A DNA stretch of 64,000 bases, from assembly GCA_937927335.1 (NCBI GenBank), contig CALBDU010000083.1, positions 124,001 through 188,000 of the forward strand, written 5' to 3'. This DNA is from an uncultured Clostridium sp. Its GTDB lineage: Bacteria; Bacillota; Clostridia; Clostridiales; Clostridiaceae. The notes beneath the pieces are model-generated. The model was not told the DNA's origin, did no database searches, and worked only from the letters and a program-made list of their open reading frames with translations. The position numbers and the translations under genes are program-made. Numbering within the stretch: position 1 is the first letter of the stretch; each line of letters begins with the position of its first letter. This document shows positions 44,153 through 53,213 of this stretch, one piece after another.

Positions 44153-44505
44153 TTAATATAAAACCTACCATTAAAGCCGCCTTGGATGCGGTATCTACAA
44201 ATGTTAATGACACTTACCCTGCGGACTGGGCTACATTCCCGGTGATACAATACATCGAGGAAGATAACAGCACCTGGGAAAAGACAGATAACACAGAACA
44301 GAAAGCATATATAAGATACAAGATTGACATCTGGAATAAGGCAAGCACATCTGCTGCAGCTTTAGCAGTGGACAATGCTATAGCAGGATTGGGCTTTGTA
44401 AGGACCCTTAGTGTTGATACTCCTGATCCAAGCGGACTGAAGCATAAAGTGATGCGCTATGAAGCAGTAATAGATGTCAACGACATGTACGTTTACAATC
44501 CATAA
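44149..44505 (+). CDS. Tail completion protein, gp17-like
   Basis: 118 residues. NDTYPADWATFPVIQYIEED with a YKIDIWNK strand and an AVIDVNDMYVYNP end resembles tail-terminator proteins (SPP1 gp17/DUF3168-like). It caps the tail tube for joining to the head. Overlaps the gp10 gene by four bases. Confidence 0.85.
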   Translation: MINIKPTIKAALDAVSTNVNDTYPADWATFPVIQYIEEDNSTWEKTDNTEQKAYIRYKIDIWNKASTSAAALAVDNAIAGLGFVRTLSVDTPDPSGLKHKVMRYEAVIDVNDMYVYNP

Positions 44506-44525
44506 AAAGAAAGGATGATGAAAGA

Positions 44526-44933
44526 ATGTTAGCGAATGGAGCTATATTGGAGTTTGAATCAGCAGAAGCAACCTGGACGAAACTTACAGGCTTAAAAGAA
44601 ATTCCTGAGTTAGGCGGGGATGCTGAAAAGGTTGAAACTACTACTCTAGAAGATACGGCTAAGCAATATGAATTTGGTGTTACTGATTATGGTGACCTGG
44701 ACTTTAAATTCAAATATGAAAACAGCTCAGCTACATCACCGTACAGGGTGCTGAGAGGTTTTGCTGCTACTAAAGCAACTAAGACCTTTAGACTTACCCT
44801 TAAGGATGGTACTAAGTTTGAGTGGGACGCAATTCCTAATGTAAAACTTAGTGGAGGCACTGTAAATGACCCTATCGATTTTACTTTGGGTATGGCACTT
44901 CAGAGCAATATTACTGTAACAGATCCAGTTTAA
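44526..44933 (+). CDS. Major tail tube protein
   Basis: 135 residues. LKEIPELGGDAEKVETTTLE, with GDLDFKFKYEN and a C-terminal beta pair, is the phage tail tube (TTP) pattern. Followed by a hairpin, as is common after a highly expressed structural gene. Confidence 0.93.
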   Translation: MLANGAILEFESAEATWTKLTGLKEIPELGGDAEKVETTTLEDTAKQYEFGVTDYGDLDFKFKYENSSATSPYRVLRGFAATKATKTFRLTLKDGTKFEWDAIPNVKLSGGTVNDPIDFTLGMALQSNITVTDPV

Positions 44934-44937
44934 AGTT

Positions 44938-44963
44938 AAGAGAGTAGCGATACTCTCTTTTTA
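44938..44963 (+). terminator. Hairpin terminator after the tail tube gene
   Basis: AGAGAGTA (44939-44946), loop GCGA, TACTCTCT (44951-44958), then TTTT. May give partial termination. Confidence 0.8.
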
Positions 44964-44985
44964 ATTTGTATTAGGAGGAAATATT

Positions 44986-45348
44986 ATGAGACATCATGTA
45001 ATTGAAATGGCCGGTCAGGAATTAAAATGCCGGCTAACTACACAAAACATCGTGGCGCTTGAAAGGAAAATCGGCGGAAGGAATATCCTCAAAGTATTGA
45101 TGGATGATCAGATAATGAGTGTTGATATAGTCTTGTTAACGCTGCATGCATCGCTTCAGGCCATAGAGCATGGTTATACAATGGATAAGGTGTACTCACT
45201 CTATGATGCTTATGTAGAAAGCGGTAAGACATATATGGACTTATTGCCGGAGCTTATATCTGTTCTTGAGGTAAGTGGTTTTTTCACCAGGCCTCCTCAG
45301 GAGGAGCAGAAGAATCCGGATCAGGCGGAAAACAATATAACAATTTAA
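44986..45348 (+). CDS. Tail assembly chaperone (G-type)
   Basis: 120 residues, RBS TAGGAGG. Helical protein (TTQNIVALERKIGGRNIL; YSLYDAYVESGKTYMDLLPE) in the slot between tail tube and tape measure. The main product ends at 45348; a fraction of ribosomes probably shift at 45279-45285 into the next frame, adding the T-type domain as in phage lambda G/GT. Chaperones the tape measure during tail assembly. Confidence 0.9.
   Translation: MRHHVIEMAGQELKCRLTTQNIVALERKIGGRNILKVLMDDQIMSVDIVLLTLHASLQAIEHGYTMDKVYSLYDAYVESGKTYMDLLPELISVLEVSGFFTRPPQEEQKNPDQAENNITI
45279..45304 (+). promoter_or_regulatory. Programmed -1 ribosomal frameshift signal
   Basis: Slippery heptamer T TTT TTC at 45279-45285 in the chaperone frame (codons GGT TTT TTC), a six-base spacer and a hairpin CCTCC-TCA-GGAGG at 45292-45304. 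The -1 frame is open from 45270 through the next gene, so shifting yields one fused protein. Confidence 0.82.
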
Positions 45349-45374
45349 CAGAAATAATTCAGGATATTTATCAT

Positions 45375-45713
45375 ATGGCCTTGGAATGGGATATCCCAGT
45401 ACTGGACTTCTGGACCATGACCTATGGTGAGGTAGTTGATACTCTTAATGCATCCTCAAAGAGGTATCAAAATAGGTTGAGAGAAAAAGCATTAATGGAC
45501 TATAAGCTGGCTGACCTTATAGCCGCAAATGTTGCATTAATGTTCAAAAAGGATGCCCAGATTCCAACACTGTTTGATGCTTACCCAGCTTTATTCGAGA
45601 AGGAAAAGCAGCTGCAGGATGAAAAAAGGGAAGAAGCAGAGATGGAAATCTGGAAAGAGCGAATGAAGGGATTCGCACAAGAACATAACAGAAAGTGGGG
45701 TGAGAAGCATTGA
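45375..45713 (+). CDS. Tail assembly chaperone, T-type domain (made by frameshift)
   Basis: 112 residues if started at ATG 45375, but no RBS precedes that ATG and the frame is open back to 45270 through QYNNLTEIIQDIYHMAL, so it is best read as the C-terminal extension of the preceding chaperone after a -1 shift. The extension is charged and helical (FEKEKQLQDEKREEAEM) and should bind the tape measure. Its end overlaps the tape measure start. Confidence 0.85.
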   Translation: MALEWDIPVLDFWTMTYGEVVDTLNASSKRYQNRLREKALMDYKLADLIAANVALMFKKDAQIPTLFDAYPALFEKEKQLQDEKREEAEMEIWKERMKGFAQEHNRKWGEKH

Positions 45714-48082
45714 CCATAGAGGAATTACAGGTAGTTATTGATGCCCAGACAGCAGGCCTAAGTAAACAGATAGGAGATATTAAGAAGCAGCTGGGTGGTG
45801 TTCAGAATGAGACTAATAAAGTTACCAATAGCATGACTGCAGCTTTTAAAAAGCTGATAGGCGCTGTTATAGCTCTGAAGATTGGGCAGAAAATAGGCCA
45901 GGCTATTGTGGGCGGCCTCAAAGATGCCATGAAAGTTGAATCCTCAATTCAGCAGATTCAAAGGCTCATGGGTGAAAGTACTAACGCTTTCTTAAAGTGG
46001 GCCAACACCCAGGCATTAGCTTTTAATATGTCTAAAACACAGGCAATGAGTTATGGAGCTACTTATGCTAATTTGGTTACTTCATTTTCGAAGAGCAATC
46101 AGGACACAATGCAGTATACTGAGGATCTACTTAAAGCATCCTCTATAGTGGCATCTGCCACAGGCAGGACTATGGATGATGTTATGGAAAGGATCCGTAG
46201 TGGTATCCTGGGTAATACTGAAGCCATTGAGGACTTGGGTATATATGCACAGGTAGGTGCAATTCAAGCCACCGATGCATTTAAGAAGTTGGCAAACGGG
46301 AAGTCTTGGGATCAGCTTGACTATCAGACACAGCAACAGATCAGAGTAATGTCTATATTAGAGCAAACTACTAAAAAGTATGGAGATGCGGTTCTTGATA
46401 ATACGGCTTCCAGGCTTCAGCAGCTAATCGCAGTGCTTAATAACGTCAAGTTGAATATAGGGCAGGCATTTATGCCGGTTGTTAATATTGTATTACCTAT
46501 ACTCACAGCATTAGCAAGCAAACTGGAATATGTGACAAATATAATTGCTCAGTTTTCACAAGCATTGTTTGGTAAAAGTACGAATACTGCCGCTAAATCA
46601 ACAAATACACAGGCCACAGCAGTAAATAATCTAGGCAATGCATATGACACTGCTGGAAAGCAAGCTAAAAAGGCAAAGAGTTTTCTAGCTGGATTTGATG
46701 AGATAAACAACATCTCGAATTCATCAGCTGATTCCGGTTCTGGAGTAGGCGCCAACGGAGTATCTGGTAGTGGTGTAGCTGGTAATGTAAATTTTGATAC
46801 AAATGCTCCAGAGATAAGCGCAAAAGTTCAGGATATGGCCAATAAGGTTAAAGCAGCAGTTGATGATGTTACTAAATTTATTGAACAGCATAAAGTCACA
46901 ATAATCAGTGCCTTAGCAGGAATTGCATCAGCCTTTGTAGCTTTTGAAGTAATAACGAACTGGACTAAAATAGTTGAGGGCTTGGGGCTAGCATGGGGCG
47001 CTGTTGGCGCCGCAATAGCAGCTATAACTGCTCCTGTTGTGGCAGTGGCAGCTTTCATCGGATTGATTGTAGCCAATATTGTTTATCTGTGGCAAACCAA
47101 TGAGGGATTCAGAGATTCTGTAATTGAAGTATGGAACACGATTAAAACCACTTTAACCACAATTGCCACTGATACCTGGAATATCATTAAAAATGTATGG
47201 GATACTTATGGCCAGGGCCTTGTGAATGCAATCAAGGGATTCTTAGGCTCTATTCAAGCTATCATAATGACAATATGGGAAAGTGTTATAAAGCCTTTTA
47301 TCATGAATGCTTTAGAGATGTTGACCTGGCTTTGGGATAATCATCTTAAAGGATTAATTGAGCAGGTTGCTACATTCGTCATGATATTAGCTACAGATGC
47401 TTTAGAAATATGGAATAAGTTTATTGCGCCTATAGTAAACTTCTTGATTCAGACCTTAGGGCCTACATTCGTAAATATTACAACCTTGATCATGGATGTT
47501 CTAGGCTCAACCTTAGGTGTGGTTATTGATGTTGCAAAAGGGCTTTTAGAAGCTTTAGGCGGGGTTATTGACTTCATAACAGGCATATTTACCGGTGACT
47601 GGGAAAAAGCTTGGAATGGTATTAAGACGGTGTTCAAGGGTGTATTTGACAGCCTATACGGTATAGTAAAATACCCATTAAACCTTATAATTGATGCTAT
47701 CAATACAGTTATAGGCGGTTTAGATAGCCTTAATGTAAAAATACCAAATTGGGTGCCGGTGTTTGGCGGTAAAACATGGAGCTTAAGCATACCTAAAATA
47801 AGAAAGCTGGCCACAGGTGGAATAACCAATGGTCCTATGATGGCTATGATTGGTGACAACCCTGGGGGAAGAGAAGTAGTATCACCGCTGGGTGATCTAC
47901 AGAATCTTATTGCAACAGCTGTTGTTACTGCGATGAAAGCAGCCGGTTCAGATGAGAAAAGTTCCAGTGATAGACCACTTGAGCTAATCTTACAGGTTGG
48001 ATCTACTGAGCTGGGGAGAGTAGTTATAGACAGCATTAATAAATTGACAAAACAGCAGGGAAAGCTGGCATTAAATATTTAG
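45710..48082 (+). CDS. Tape measure protein
   Basis: 790 residues, TTG start overlapping the upstream TGA, with GGGGTGAG as RBS. N-terminal coiled part (GLSKQIGDIKKQLGGVQNE), a TMP core with ASATGRTMDDVMERI, a Ser/Gly linker near 340-365, several hydrophobic helices (about 395-470) and Trp-rich repeats (NIIKNVWDTYG). Sets tail length (about 790 residues predicts a tail near 120 nm by the usual proportionality) and forms the DNA ejection channel. Confidence 0.95.
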   Translation: MTIEELQVVIDAQTAGLSKQIGDIKKQLGGVQNETNKVTNSMTAAFKKLIGAVIALKIGQKIGQAIVGGLKDAMKVESSIQQIQRLMGESTNAFLKWANTQALAFNMSKTQAMSYGATYANLVTSFSKSNQDTMQYTEDLLKASSIVASATGRTMDDVMERIRSGILGNTEAIEDLGIYAQVGAIQATDAFKKLANGKSWDQLDYQTQQQIRVMSILEQTTKKYGDAVLDNTASRLQQLIAVLNNVKLNIGQAFMPVVNIVLPILTALASKLEYVTNIIAQFSQALFGKSTNTAAKSTNTQATAVNNLGNAYDTAGKQAKKAKSFLAGFDEINNISNSSADSGSGVGANGVSGSGVAGNVNFDTNAPEISAKVQDMANKVKAAVDDVTKFIEQHKVTIISALAGIASAFVAFEVITNWTKIVEGLGLAWGAVGAAIAAITAPVVAVAAFIGLIVANIVYLWQTNEGFRDSVIEVWNTIKTTLTTIATDTWNIIKNVWDTYGQGLVNAIKGFLGSIQAIIMTIWESVIKPFIMNALEMLTWLWDNHLKGLIEQVATFVMILATDALEIWNKFIAPIVNFLIQTLGPTFVNITTLIMDVLGSTLGVVIDVAKGLLEALGGVIDFITGIFTGDWEKAWNGIKTVFKGVFDSLYGIVKYPLNLIIDAINTVIGGLDSLNVKIPNWVPVFGGKTWSLSIPKIRKLATGGITNGPMMAMIGDNPGGREVVSPLGDLQNLIATAVVTAMKAAGSDEKSSSDRPLELILQVGSTELGRVVIDSINKLTKQQGKLALNI

Positions 48083-48112
48083 GGCAAGGTGGAACACCAC
48101 TTTGCTCTTTTA
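48081..48112 (+). terminator. Hairpin terminator after the tape measure gene
   Basis: AGGGCAAGGTGG pairs with CCACTTTGCTCT (two or three G-T pairs) followed by TTT; the tape measure stop lies at the stem base. Confidence 0.7.
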
Positions 48113-48128
48113 GTTAGGAGGTGTAATC

Positions 48129-48473
48129 GTGCTTAAAATAAACGGAACTGAGATAACAACACCTAAATCTATTGAATTTGACTTAAATGACATTGACGGT
48201 GAAACAAACCGTAATGCTGCGGGAGAAATGATAAGAGACCGAATAGCCGTAAAGAGGAAATTGGTTTGTGAATGGCCTCCACTGACCCAGAATGAGATAT
48301 CTGCTTTGTTAAGTGCTGTAGCGGATGTATTCTTCACTCTGGAATACCCGGATGCAATAATAGGGGTGACCACAAAGACCTTTTATGTGGGTGACAGGAC
48401 AGCTCCTATGTACACTTATATTAATGGGGTTGCAAAGTGGCAGGGGCTTAAAATGAATTTTATTGAAAAGTAA
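48129..48473 (+). CDS. Tail protein, DUF6711-like
   Basis: 114 residues, GTG start after AGGAGGTG. LKINGTEITTPKSIEFDLND and the beta-rich body with KTFYVGDRTAPMY match small distal-tail proteins that follow tape measures in clostridial phages. The assignment to DUF6711 is from memory of the pattern. Confidence 0.78.
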   Translation: MLKINGTEITTPKSIEFDLNDIDGETNRNAAGEMIRDRIAVKRKLVCEWPPLTQNEISALLSAVADVFFTLEYPDAIIGVTTKTFYVGDRTAPMYTYINGVAKWQGLKMNFIEK

Positions 48474-48485
48474 GGAGGTGCTCAT

Positions 48486-50714
48486 GTGTATAATGTTTCA
48501 TCTGCTTTTCTCACAAAGATAAAAGAATCAAGCAGAAAATTAAAGGCTAAGGTTATTATTAATGAGGCCACCTTATATGAGGATACAGTAATTGATTTTA
48601 GTATTGAAGGGGCTTTTGGCAGTGACAATATCCCTATTATTGGCGGTGTTACAGCATCAAAGCTTACCTTGAATTTGATAAATAATGCAAATATCCCGGC
48701 TATTATTATCAATGTTCCGGTGAAACCCTATATTGCTGTTGAGGTCTCAGAGGGCACATATGAATGGGTACCTCTGGGAGTTTTTTATGCGGAATATAGC
48801 GATATAATAAAGACAGATCAGAGTATAAGCATGGATTGTTTCGATAAATTTGCATCCTATGATGAAATATCATACTCAAGCAGCTTATCGTTCCCAGCCA
48901 CAATAGAAGAGATGAAAATCGAAATAACAAGCAAGTATGGTGTTACTTTTGCGGCGCAGACATTGCCTTCAGCATCCTTTTCTGAAAAACCGGAAGGAAC
49001 TTTAAGGCAAGTGCTTGGGCAAATGGCGGCAGTACTTACAACTAATGCAGTGGTGAATGTTTTAGGTGAGGTTGAATTCAGATTTTTATCAGAATCAGGC
49101 TTCACCATGGATAGCAACAATTATATTGACTTCAAGCTCACATCTGCTGCCCAGGTGAAAATATCTCAGCTGACCATTCAAGCTGAAGAGGAAGAAAACA
49201 ACTTTTCTGTTGGTGATGGATCCGGGTATGCACTAAAATTTGAAAACAGTGGGATAACAAACACATCTCAGCTGCAGACCGTGTTTGACAGACAGTTTCC
49301 GTTATATTTTCATGCATATAGTTTGAAATCCCAGGGGATGCCACACCTGCAGGTTGGAGATAAATTTAACCTGACTGATAAAAAGAATGTTGTAAGATCG
49401 CTTACAGTAGTAAATCATAAACTAACCTACAAGGGTGGGTTGATCAGTGAATTCGCAGTGGATGCTCCTCGATCTTCAATTACCAATATTACGCTTACTG
49501 GCGGAACTACAGTAGGAAAAGCTATAGGGCTTGCATATAATAACTTCTTAGCAGCTGTAAGTGCTGCCACTAAATTAATTACCGGCAACCAGGGCGGATA
49601 TGTGGTAATGGTGATGAACTCAGATGGAAAACCTCAGGAAATTACCATCTTGGATACTGAGGACATCAATACTGCAGTCAATGTATGGCGCTGGAATGCA
49701 TCAGGGCTTGGGCATAGCAGTACAGGATATAACGGAACATATTCAACCGCTATAACTGCAGACGGCCATATCGTAGCTGATTTTATGGATACAGGCAGCC
49801 TCAATGCCGGAATAATCGATGCGGGTGTACTGAAGAGTGTTAATGATAAGGTCCACATTGACCTTGAAGCAGGTACTTTTAGAATTGGTGAATCGGATAC
49901 AAACTTTAAAGTTAAGTTCGATGGAACTAATTTGTATATGGGCGGCATAGCTGTATCTTGGAATGACTTAACAGATAAGCCTACAATCCCAGCTGCGTAT
50001 GATGATGCCCAGGCCTTAGCAGCATGGGTTGCCAGTGGTTATAAGACTTATATTAATGAAAATGGAGTTTATACCGGTGAGCTTGTAATGCAAAAAGGCA
50101 AAACTGTTCAAATAAGCCAGGTGGATCAGGTATGTGCATTGCAGATAACTGAAAATGATATTAGTGCAACAGGTACATCAAAGAGGTTATGGCTTAACTG
50201 GTATAACGGGGATACTGTTCTCATTGGTGATGGTACTGGCCATGGATCCGGGACAGTAGAAGATCCTTATGATATCGGTGGATATGGAAAGCTTTATGCT
50301 GGTGAAATATATAGCAATAATGTTCTCGTGGCAAGGGTAGACGGAAACAATATCATAATGGGTGCTCCTATTGTGATGCCTAATAATCCTCAATTATGGG
50401 TGCAGGCTGATGAACCTACTGCGGCTAAGTCTACAGATGTTTGGGTTGATACTGATGATTATTCCAGATATGATGTAACAGGTCTAACAGTAAACACCGT
50501 ACTTAATGCAAGTGACAATGAAGTAATAGAGGCAAGTGGAACCATAACAATTACACTACATGCAGCAACCGATGCAGGAATAATTAAAAAGATATACAAC
50601 ACTGGTACTGGTATTATTACTATAGCTGGTACAATTAATGGAATAACTAATATGTATCTATATCCTGGCGAATCTGTGGAACTCCTTACCGATGGTACAG
50701 GATGGAGGTGCTGA
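48486..50714 (+). CDS. Tail-tip / baseplate protein
   Basis: 742 residues, GTG start after AAGGAGG. N-terminal half (about 1-330) is a tail-hub type: VPLGVFYAEYSDIIKTDQ, SMDCFDKFASYDE and a conserved LKSQGMPHLQVGDKFNLTD. The second half is an elongated beta-rich adhesin region containing VWRWNASGLGHS and a phage-minor-structural motif. Probably the hub that carries the fibres encoded next. Confidence 0.85.
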   Translation: MYNVSSAFLTKIKESSRKLKAKVIINEATLYEDTVIDFSIEGAFGSDNIPIIGGVTASKLTLNLINNANIPAIIINVPVKPYIAVEVSEGTYEWVPLGVFYAEYSDIIKTDQSISMDCFDKFASYDEISYSSSLSFPATIEEMKIEITSKYGVTFAAQTLPSASFSEKPEGTLRQVLGQMAAVLTTNAVVNVLGEVEFRFLSESGFTMDSNNYIDFKLTSAAQVKISQLTIQAEEEENNFSVGDGSGYALKFENSGITNTSQLQTVFDRQFPLYFHAYSLKSQGMPHLQVGDKFNLTDKKNVVRSLTVVNHKLTYKGGLISEFAVDAPRSSITNITLTGGTTVGKAIGLAYNNFLAAVSAATKLITGNQGGYVVMVMNSDGKPQEITILDTEDINTAVNVWRWNASGLGHSSTGYNGTYSTAITADGHIVADFMDTGSLNAGIIDAGVLKSVNDKVHIDLEAGTFRIGESDTNFKVKFDGTNLYMGGIAVSWNDLTDKPTIPAAYDDAQALAAWVASGYKTYINENGVYTGELVMQKGKTVQISQVDQVCALQITENDISATGTSKRLWLNWYNGDTVLIGDGTGHGSGTVEDPYDIGGYGKLYAGEIYSNNVLVARVDGNNIIMGAPIVMPNNPQLWVQADEPTAAKSTDVWVDTDDYSRYDVTGLTVNTVLNASDNEVIEASGTITITLHAATDAGIIKKIYNTGTGIITIAGTINGITNMYLYPGESVELLTDGTGWRC

Positions 50715-50715
50715 T

Positions 50716-51732
50716 TTGGGCAATGCGATATATCAGTTTTCAGAACATATGACAGGGAGTATGCAGTTAATTACAAGTAGTTCTTATGGATCACCAATAT
50801 ATAGGTGCCTTCAAAGCTTCAACGAGAAATTATGGATGGGGACTACATCAGGTTATTTATGCTACCTTGATGGCACAACATGGGTAGTAGTAGCAAGTGG
50901 ATTTCCTGCAATATCATCAATGGTTATTTATAATAATAGTCTATATTTTAGCTGTACAGATGGGACGTTAAGGAAGCTAAATACCGATAATACTGTAATC
51001 ACAGTAGCAACTAAATATGGTAGCGAGTACCCATTAGCATTAGCGATTCTTAACAACAAAATATATGCAAGTACAGAGGGAACAGGATGTCTTTTAGAAT
51101 GGAATGGGATAGATGCCTGGATACTTAGAGCTGCACAACTCAATAGCCAACATTCAGCATACTCTTTAACTGCCTACAATGGGAAGTTATATGTTGGCAC
51201 AGGTGATAGTAGTTTGCTCTTTGAGTGGAATGGTGTTGATGCCTGGATACAGGTTGGTGGTTTAAATAAAACCTGGTATTTAGAAGCTCTTATGGTATTT
51301 AACGGGAAGCTTTATGCTGGTTACACAACTGACTTTTCTACAGGCGGGCATCTTTACGAGTGGAATGGAGTAGATACTCTTACCCTTGTAGCTGCAGGAG
51401 GCGGTTACAGTACTTTTAATGAAATAGAAGACTTTATTATTTATAACAATGAACTTTATGCTGGAACGGGTAAAAATGGGTACTTAGTAAAATGGAACGG
51501 TTCAAATGCATGGATAATTGTAAGTACTGGGTTAGGTGGATATTTGGATGGGTTATGTGTTCATAATGGAATACTCTATGCGATGGCTACAAATGGAACT
51601 TTATACGCGAATGGAAAGGCTGAATTTATTCGTATACGCAATTTAAAACACATTGCCGATGGTCAAAATACTAATTCAAGAGGTATTAAGTTTAAAAAAG
51701 CAGATGAAAGTTGGGATGGGGTGAATATATGA
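50716..51732 (+). CDS. Beta-propeller tail protein
   Basis: 338 residues, TTG 50716 with GGAGGTG six bases upstream (an ATG at 50692 would start before this RBS). At least six ~45-residue blades repeat the pattern N-x-x-LY-x-G...L-x-x-WNG-x-x-AW, for example YNGKLYVGTGDSS and LLFEWNGVDAW. Kelch-like propellers bind glycans, so receptor binding on the host wall is likely. Overlaps the next gene (ATGA). Confidence 0.85.
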   Translation: MGNAIYQFSEHMTGSMQLITSSSYGSPIYRCLQSFNEKLWMGTTSGYLCYLDGTTWVVVASGFPAISSMVIYNNSLYFSCTDGTLRKLNTDNTVITVATKYGSEYPLALAILNNKIYASTEGTGCLLEWNGIDAWILRAAQLNSQHSAYSLTAYNGKLYVGTGDSSLLFEWNGVDAWIQVGGLNKTWYLEALMVFNGKLYAGYTTDFSTGGHLYEWNGVDTLTLVAAGGGYSTFNEIEDFIIYNNELYAGTGKNGYLVKWNGSNAWIIVSTGLGGYLDGLCVHNGILYAMATNGTLYANGKAEFIRIRNLKHIADGQNTNSRGIKFKKADESWDGVNI

Positions 51733-53213
51733 TCAAACAGAGAAATATAACAGTAAAAACAGCGTCTGCAACATTAACTGTGGTTGAAATGGGAGATGTG
51801 GTAGCAAATAGTTCTTCTGCAACAACAATGGCACTTCCAACACCTTCACCTGGACTATGGTATAGGTTCTCAAATGCCAATTCTGGTGTTGTAACAATAT
51901 CCTATAATAGCTCATCAATGACAGCATTAAAACAGGCAGAACAGTGTTTATGCCTTTCCAACGGTACATCTGGATGGTTCTTTTCAAAAGGCGGCGGAGC
52001 AATGACTAAGAGTGAGATTGAAGCCGTTTTAACAGGTGTTATTAGTTCACATAAACATATTTTAAGTGGAAGTGCAGCACCAACAACAGCAACGGTAGCA
52101 GGCTTTGTAGGTCAGTTCTACCTTGAAACCACAACACCCACATTATATCAGTGTACTGCAATTTCAGGAAGCACTTACACGTGGACGCAAATAGGCGGCG
52201 GAGCTGGTTCGTATACTTTACCACAGGCTACAGAATCAGTTTTAGGAGGCATAAAGGCGAGCACAAAGACTACAGAAACTAACGAAGTGAGAATTGATCC
52301 ATCAACAGGCAAGTTATATTGTAACGCACCAACAGAAGCCACAAACGGGCTTCCGGCAGGAGGGGCTACAGGACAGGTACTGGCAAAAAAATCAGGTACA
52401 GATTATGACGCGAGTTGGAAAAATCCTACCGTATTATCTGGGACTACAGCACAAAGACCACAGGCAACAAAAACTGATGAATACACTAAATTATTATTGC
52501 ATTTAAATAATGACTTTAGTGATGCATGTGGCAAAACTGTAACAGCATACGGTAATGCTCAAATATCTGCAGCACAGAGCAAATTTGGGGGTTCAAGTGC
52601 TTTATTTGATGGAAACGGTGATTATTTAAGACTTGCAGATAGCGAAGATTGGAATTTTACAGGCGATTTTACTGTTGACTGTTGGATATATTTTAATTCT
52701 CTACCAACAGGGAATAGCTGGCCCGCCCAAGTGCCTATATTCTGTCAAGGTCCTGCAGGAAGCTCTGACCAACTTGCATTATATGTAGGTTCTACAACCA
52801 TCAGGTATTGCATCTCCGACAGCACCGCAATTGTACAAGGAAATCATGGATTTAATACTAACACGTGGTACCATGTTGCTTTAGTCAGGAATGGTTCTTC
52901 TTGGAATATATATATAAATGGAACTTCAGTAGCTTCTGCAACAAATTCGTTAACTTTAACTAATTACAGTAATCCCTTTGATATATTTGCCGATGATGCA
53001 GGTGGCTCATGTAAATTTAATGGATATTGCGATGAATATCGTGTTTCTAAAGGAATAGCAAGATGGACAGCAAATTTTACACCGCCAGATTCTCCATACT
53101 TTTGGGAATCCGTAGGTTTAGAAACTGGATTGCAGTATTTTGATACAACATTGAATAAACCAATTTGGAGCAATGGCGTTTCTTGGGTTGATGCAGCAGG
53201 AAATGTTGTATAG
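51729..53213 (+). CDS. Tail fibre with LamG/concanavalin-like domain
   Basis: 494 residues from ATG 51729. N-terminal connector, a collagen-poor middle with fibre repeats (ATESVLGGIKAST), and a C-terminal LamG-like jelly roll (about 260-450): SALFDGNGDYLRLADS, FTVDCWIYF and TWYHVALVRNGSSWNIYING. A short terminal GLQYFDTTLNKPIWSNG tag is common in phage fibres. Likely carbohydrate-binding receptor protein. Its stop directly abuts the stop of the opposing methyltransferase. Confidence 0.88.
   Translation: MIKQRNITVKTASATLTVVEMGDVVANSSSATTMALPTPSPGLWYRFSNANSGVVTISYNSSSMTALKQAEQCLCLSNGTSGWFFSKGGGAMTKSEIEAVLTGVISSHKHILSGSAAPTTATVAGFVGQFYLETTTPTLYQCTAISGSTYTWTQIGGGAGSYTLPQATESVLGGIKASTKTTETNEVRIDPSTGKLYCNAPTEATNGLPAGGATGQVLAKKSGTDYDASWKNPTVLSGTTAQRPQATKTDEYTKLLLHLNNDFSDACGKTVTAYGNAQISAAQSKFGGSSALFDGNGDYLRLADSEDWNFTGDFTVDCWIYFNSLPTGNSWPAQVPIFCQGPAGSSDQLALYVGSTTIRYCISDSTAIVQGNHGFNTNTWYHVALVRNGSSWNIYINGTSVASATNSLTLTNYSNPFDIFADDAGGSCKFNGYCDEYRVSKGIARWTANFTPPDSPYFWESVGLETGLQYFDTTLNKPIWSNGVSWVDAAGNVV

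Noticed and set aside
45375..45377. Independent start codon for the second tail chaperone
   Set aside because: No RBS; the frame is open upstream into a complete -1 frameshift signal, so fusion is more likely.
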